This document shows positions 60,368-64,000 of a stretch of 64,000 nucleotides of DNA, in pieces. The translations under genes were made by a program, and so were the position numbers. This DNA is from Atopsyche davidsoni (Eukaryota > Arthropoda > Insecta > Trichoptera > Hydrobiosidae), in NCBI GenBank assembly GCA_022113835.1, contig JAILWY010000011.1:7064501-7128500 (forward strand), given 5' to 3'. Positions within the stretch are counted from its first letter, which is position 1; each line of letters opens with the position of its first letter. The notes below the pieces were generated by a model. That model made no database searches. It saw nothing but the letters and a program-made list of their open reading frames with translations, and had not been told where the DNA came from.

Positions 60368-63300
60368 CTAATCGATGTCCAGTTTCCTGAACGTCCCCGA
60401 GGTTCCCAGATGGTCGTGGAGCAGGAAGTCGGCCTTCCCCAGCCTCCTGGACTCGTCAGATTTCAGCTTCTCGGACTCGATCAACCATTCTCTCCAATAC
60501 GGCGATTGGATGACGTCTCGAAATTCAACTGAAATACACAAAATTTCACATTATTTCCTGAAAAATTTTCAGGTTTCAGTTGATTCTCGTTTGGCAGATT
60601 TGCTCGGTCGCTCAGTGTTAAAATCGTAGGCACTGGTTTGATATATTCCTGCGTCGATTGCACTTGACTGATAAATCCAAAATTGATGTATGTGGGTTTA
60701 CTTAGTTTAAAAGCATCCACCGGCATCGAATAGTGCGGCATGAGAAGATGGATAAATGTAACTGAATATCAAATAAAATGAACAGACATTTCAGTCTCCA
60801 CGCTGAGACCATAACCAAAATTCCTGAAAATGGCACCAGCACCAATAATTTCATTGAATACTTTAATAATTTCAGGAAAAGAGGTGACGTTTTAAATGAG
60901 CTAGTTAATTTCGATAAAGGAATAAAGTTTTAGAAACACATTGAATATATTTTAAATCAGTGGAAAATTCTTACCTGAGAGTTCTTCGGTAGTTTTTGGT
61001 ATATTTCCTCCCAGGTCCTTGGGCAGGTAGTCCTTGGGAATCTTGTCGTGAAGCTGCTCCAAGCTATCCAAGAATATGACCTTGTCTGTTTTCTTCTTCT
61101 TCATGAAGGACATGACCATGTTCAAGGTGTTCACGAGCAGCGGAGAGCAGTTCAGGACGTACATGGCTGCGAATCTAGTTCCATAGCATGCCTAAAATTT
61201 AGCAAAAAATAATAGATTTATTATTTAATACACTCGCAACGCAAATGGGATAACTGCCATTCAATATGACAGTGGTGCTTAAGGTTTACTTTTAATAATA
61301 AATATTTTTAATATACTTTAATCACTTATGAAGACTATTGCTGTGAAACAAAGCAAGTGGTATTTCATTATTAAGAGTACTAAAATATTAAAAGTCCCAA
61401 AAAATGAGACTGCTGATGACATTTGCCAATTATTCAGTATTCCTCACGATAGAAGTAAAAAAATATATGCATAATATGTTGATAGCCACTGAATATTATG
61501 GCTTAGAAGTGTTTTGGTTATTTTTGCTTCGGGTCAAGGAAATTAAAGACGGCTGTAATCCATTCGGATGTTTTTTACCTTCATATGTAAAAAAATTAGT
61601 ATTTTTATTCTGACGTCACACTTGGCAAGCTGTCGACGTCCAATATTTAAATACTTTAAAAAATATATCTTTGAATGATCATTACCTCAATCGTATAAAG
61701 CAGTTTCTTCACAAGGGATGGATTGAATTTCAGCACATGATCTAATGTCATGTTCTTGATGTCTACGATGAAAATGTCCAGTGAGTTGGTATCTGCGGTT
61801 GTCTTTATCTCTCCAAGCATGAGGTTGTATGTCATGTGGATTAAGGGGTCGTAGGTGCTGGCATCATTAGGTTTCATCCTAGAATAAAAACACATCTTAC
61901 ATCTTACAGGTATGATCTGTTTACAAGATATACATCACACATATTTTTTAATAAAAATTTTGATTTAGGTGCATGCATAAGTATTTTTTCACTTGAAATT
62001 TTCGTGTTTCTGAAAGACTCACCCGCATAAAAGGATCCTTTCATTGTTGGGGGTGAGGTTCGGCACGAGACCGCAGACCACGAATTTCCCCATGGGTTTC
62101 ATCTGGTCGCAGAGGGGGTCCCTGTGAGAGAACAGCTCGGGGACCAGGGACTTGGCGGTGAACCAATTGTCGATCTTCTTCTTGGCTCTTTCTGCATTGA
62201 ATTTGTTGTAAATCAGGATCCGTTTCAGTAATCGTTCATCTTAAAAAAACAAACACACAATTTGGATTTCATTAGAGAAGAGTATCAGGAAGATCCTTGA
62301 ATGTTAAGCAAGGTTGAAAAAATAACGATTTTATAAGAATAAGTGCATCTGCTCATAAAAAAAATTTATGCAACTATAGAAGCAGCCAAAAATCAAGGCG
62401 ACGTCTACTAAAACAATACTATGGAAAACTAGAAATTTTGTCGTTTCAAGTGTATGCAATTAAAATTAAATTATTGTTCATACCAAAATTTGGATTTCAA
62501 CAGAACTATGAGACTTCTTTTTTAAGAATAAAAAGATGTTAAGACCAGTTGCAGTCTTGCGGTGCATGGAAACGAGACGCCTGAAAAAGTGTGTTTTTAC
62601 ACGTTTTCTCGTGGATATGAATAGTTTCAAGAAATGGAAAAAATGATCATGAATAAACAACATTGAAAACTGCGAACAAACATTAAAATTAAAAAAAAAC
62701 ATCTATACAATAACGAATGAAATATTAAAAATACAAATTCAGTCGGAATGAAAATATGATAAATGTTAATATTCGATGTGATTTTTATATTTGTGAATTT
62801 ATTTTTATAATTCGTTTTAAATAATAATGTATGAATATTTTTACTAAATTAATTCATATAAAAATATTTACATACGTTTTTAAAATTGTAAAATGCTTAA
62901 TTTGACTTTTATGATTAAAACGTATACATCTTTGTTTTAATAAAGGTTTTTCAGTGAAATTAAATTTAATGTAAACGCCACTCGAAAAAATTTTCTTTAG
63001 TAAATTTATAATAAAATAAAAAATTGCGCCATCTTGTATGTACCTGCAAATTGAGATTTGTTTTTGCTTTATATATATATATTTTTTAAAGCCCATAATA
63101 ATGATTTATTTGACTTTTAAAAAATACACAAAACAGTGTAATTACAAAATTTATTTTTTATGATTTGAAATTTTTTTATTAATACTATTATTTTATTAAT
63201 ATTTTTAATGATCATTTGTGAAACTATATGAAACGTTAGAACGGTTAAAATATTATTATAATGAAATTTTAATTCAAACAATTGTCTTTATATGCACATA

Positions 63301-63694
63301 TAAAAGACTCGATTCTTCTAATTTTATAAGATGGAAGAGTTTTCAGTTTTCAGGAATTTTTTTTTGTTGGTTTAAACGATTTGTTAGATTATATATAATA
63401 AGCTTGATCTATTTGAAGATTTAAAGAGTCAACATTTTATAACATCTCATTAAATGACTCAACAGGCAAAGTGTCAATCATCGGCTTAACTTATTGTGTA
63501 ATAATCAAAATGTTTTTGGACACGTTACCTAGTCCATCTTCAGGGAGGTGAGGTTGCAATCTGTACCAGTGTTTAATGCGATTCAGGTCCTCCTCATAGG
63601 CTTCCGGGGTGACGTTGAATAAGCTGAGATTCACGCTGAGGTTTTCGTCTGATGTATTTAAAATGTCGGTTTGAAAAATGTTGTACATAGACAT
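60368..63694 (-). CDS. CT11: CRAL-TRIO lipid-binding protein, 317 aa, intact
   Basis: Exons: 63529-63694, 62023-62239, 61686-61878, 60975-61191, 60368-60528; GT-AG, phases 1-2-0-1, 954 nt, stop TAG. The ATG follows a TTTTCAG acceptor by four bases. Landmarks: ILNTSDENLSVNL, KHWYRLQPHLPEDGLG, YNKFNAERAKKKIDNWF, IVDIKNMTLDHVLK, ACYGTRFAAMYVLNCSPLL with LPKDLGGNIP, and DESRRLGKADFLLHD with GTFRKLDID. Exon 2 ends in LCG where paralogues have an aromatic residue and Arg, and the donor is GG|GTGAGT. Exons 2, 4 and 5 use noticeably more G and C at third positions than the other genes. Its leader exon and promoter should lie right of the window. Confidence 0.88.
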
Positions 63695-64000
63695 TTTCTG
63701 AAAACAGAAAGAACAGCTCAAAATAATTATTCATGAAAACAAACTTATTGATACATAAAAATTAACTCTTAGTAAGCTTTAAACATGTCGCGTTTCTTCT
63801 TGGATTTTTTTATGTTTCTGTCCCAGTACTGGGACCGCATTCAGTAATTTATTTGTTGCATTTAATGTCCTTGAAGATGGCAACGATATCAGAATTGAAA
63901 CCTCGAAAGTTTCACAGAATACCAAAGAACACAAAAAATTTACGATATACGAATACATTTAACTGTTAGTTTTGTAAAAATTATCATTATTTAAGAGCAA
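63695..64000. other. 5' flank of CT11
   Basis: Probably CT11 leader intron. At 63869-63900 there is another decayed CTTGAAGATGGCAACG...GAAACC motif. No exon seen before the window ends. Confidence 0.4.

Noticed and set aside
1..64000. tRNA, rRNA or CRISPR arrays
   Set aside because: No cloverleaf-type or regularly spaced repeat signal was noticed; the repeats are tandem gene units and dispersed elements.

Overview
The window is AT-rich eukaryotic DNA, very probably from an insect (possibly a beetle; the order is inference). Genes have short introns and leader exons with arthropod-style TATA/TCAGT core promoters. The mobile elements are mariner, Helitron and Penelope-like. Nothing bacterial is visible: no operons, ribosome binding sites or CRISPR.

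The dominant content is one head-to-tail tandem array of CRAL-TRIO (Sec14-like) lipid-transfer protein genes, all on the minus strand. Eleven units are recognisable, here called CT1 to CT11 from left to right. Each complete unit has five coding exons of about 160/166, 217, 193, 217 and 161 nt with intron phases 1-2-0-1, and encodes 315-317 residues. Eight are intact by eye: CT1, CT2, CT4, CT7, CT8, CT9, CT10 and CT11. Three are broken: CT3 has an 8-nt deletion in exon 4, CT5 has lost exon 1, and CT6 is a relic with its promoter, donor and middle exons gone. A promoter and leader exon at 770-985 belongs to a further copy to the left of the window, and CT11's promoter should lie to the right, so the array continues in both directions.

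Three subfamilies lie side by side: CT1-CT3 (0-22 kb, units of 6.5-7.3 kb with strongly conserved spacers), CT4-CT9 (25-54 kb), and CT10-CT11 (55-64 kb). Leader exons with core promoters could be placed for CT1, CT2, CT3, CT4, CT7 and CT10. The promoter sequence differs between subfamilies but is shared within each.

The duplicated spacers serve as built-in empty-site controls for insertions. They reveal a 1,013-bp Helitron derivative (36326-37338), a 79-bp MITE with a TAA target duplication (43765-43843), two mariner fragments that disrupt CT5/CT6, a Penelope-like reverse transcriptase relic (about 15060-16312), and several fold-back elements. One fold-back carries a hammerhead-ribozyme-like core. 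The products are expected to be soluble carriers of small hydrophobic ligands; which ligands cannot be read from the sequence. All splice sites and promoters were placed by eye from consensus and comparison between copies.
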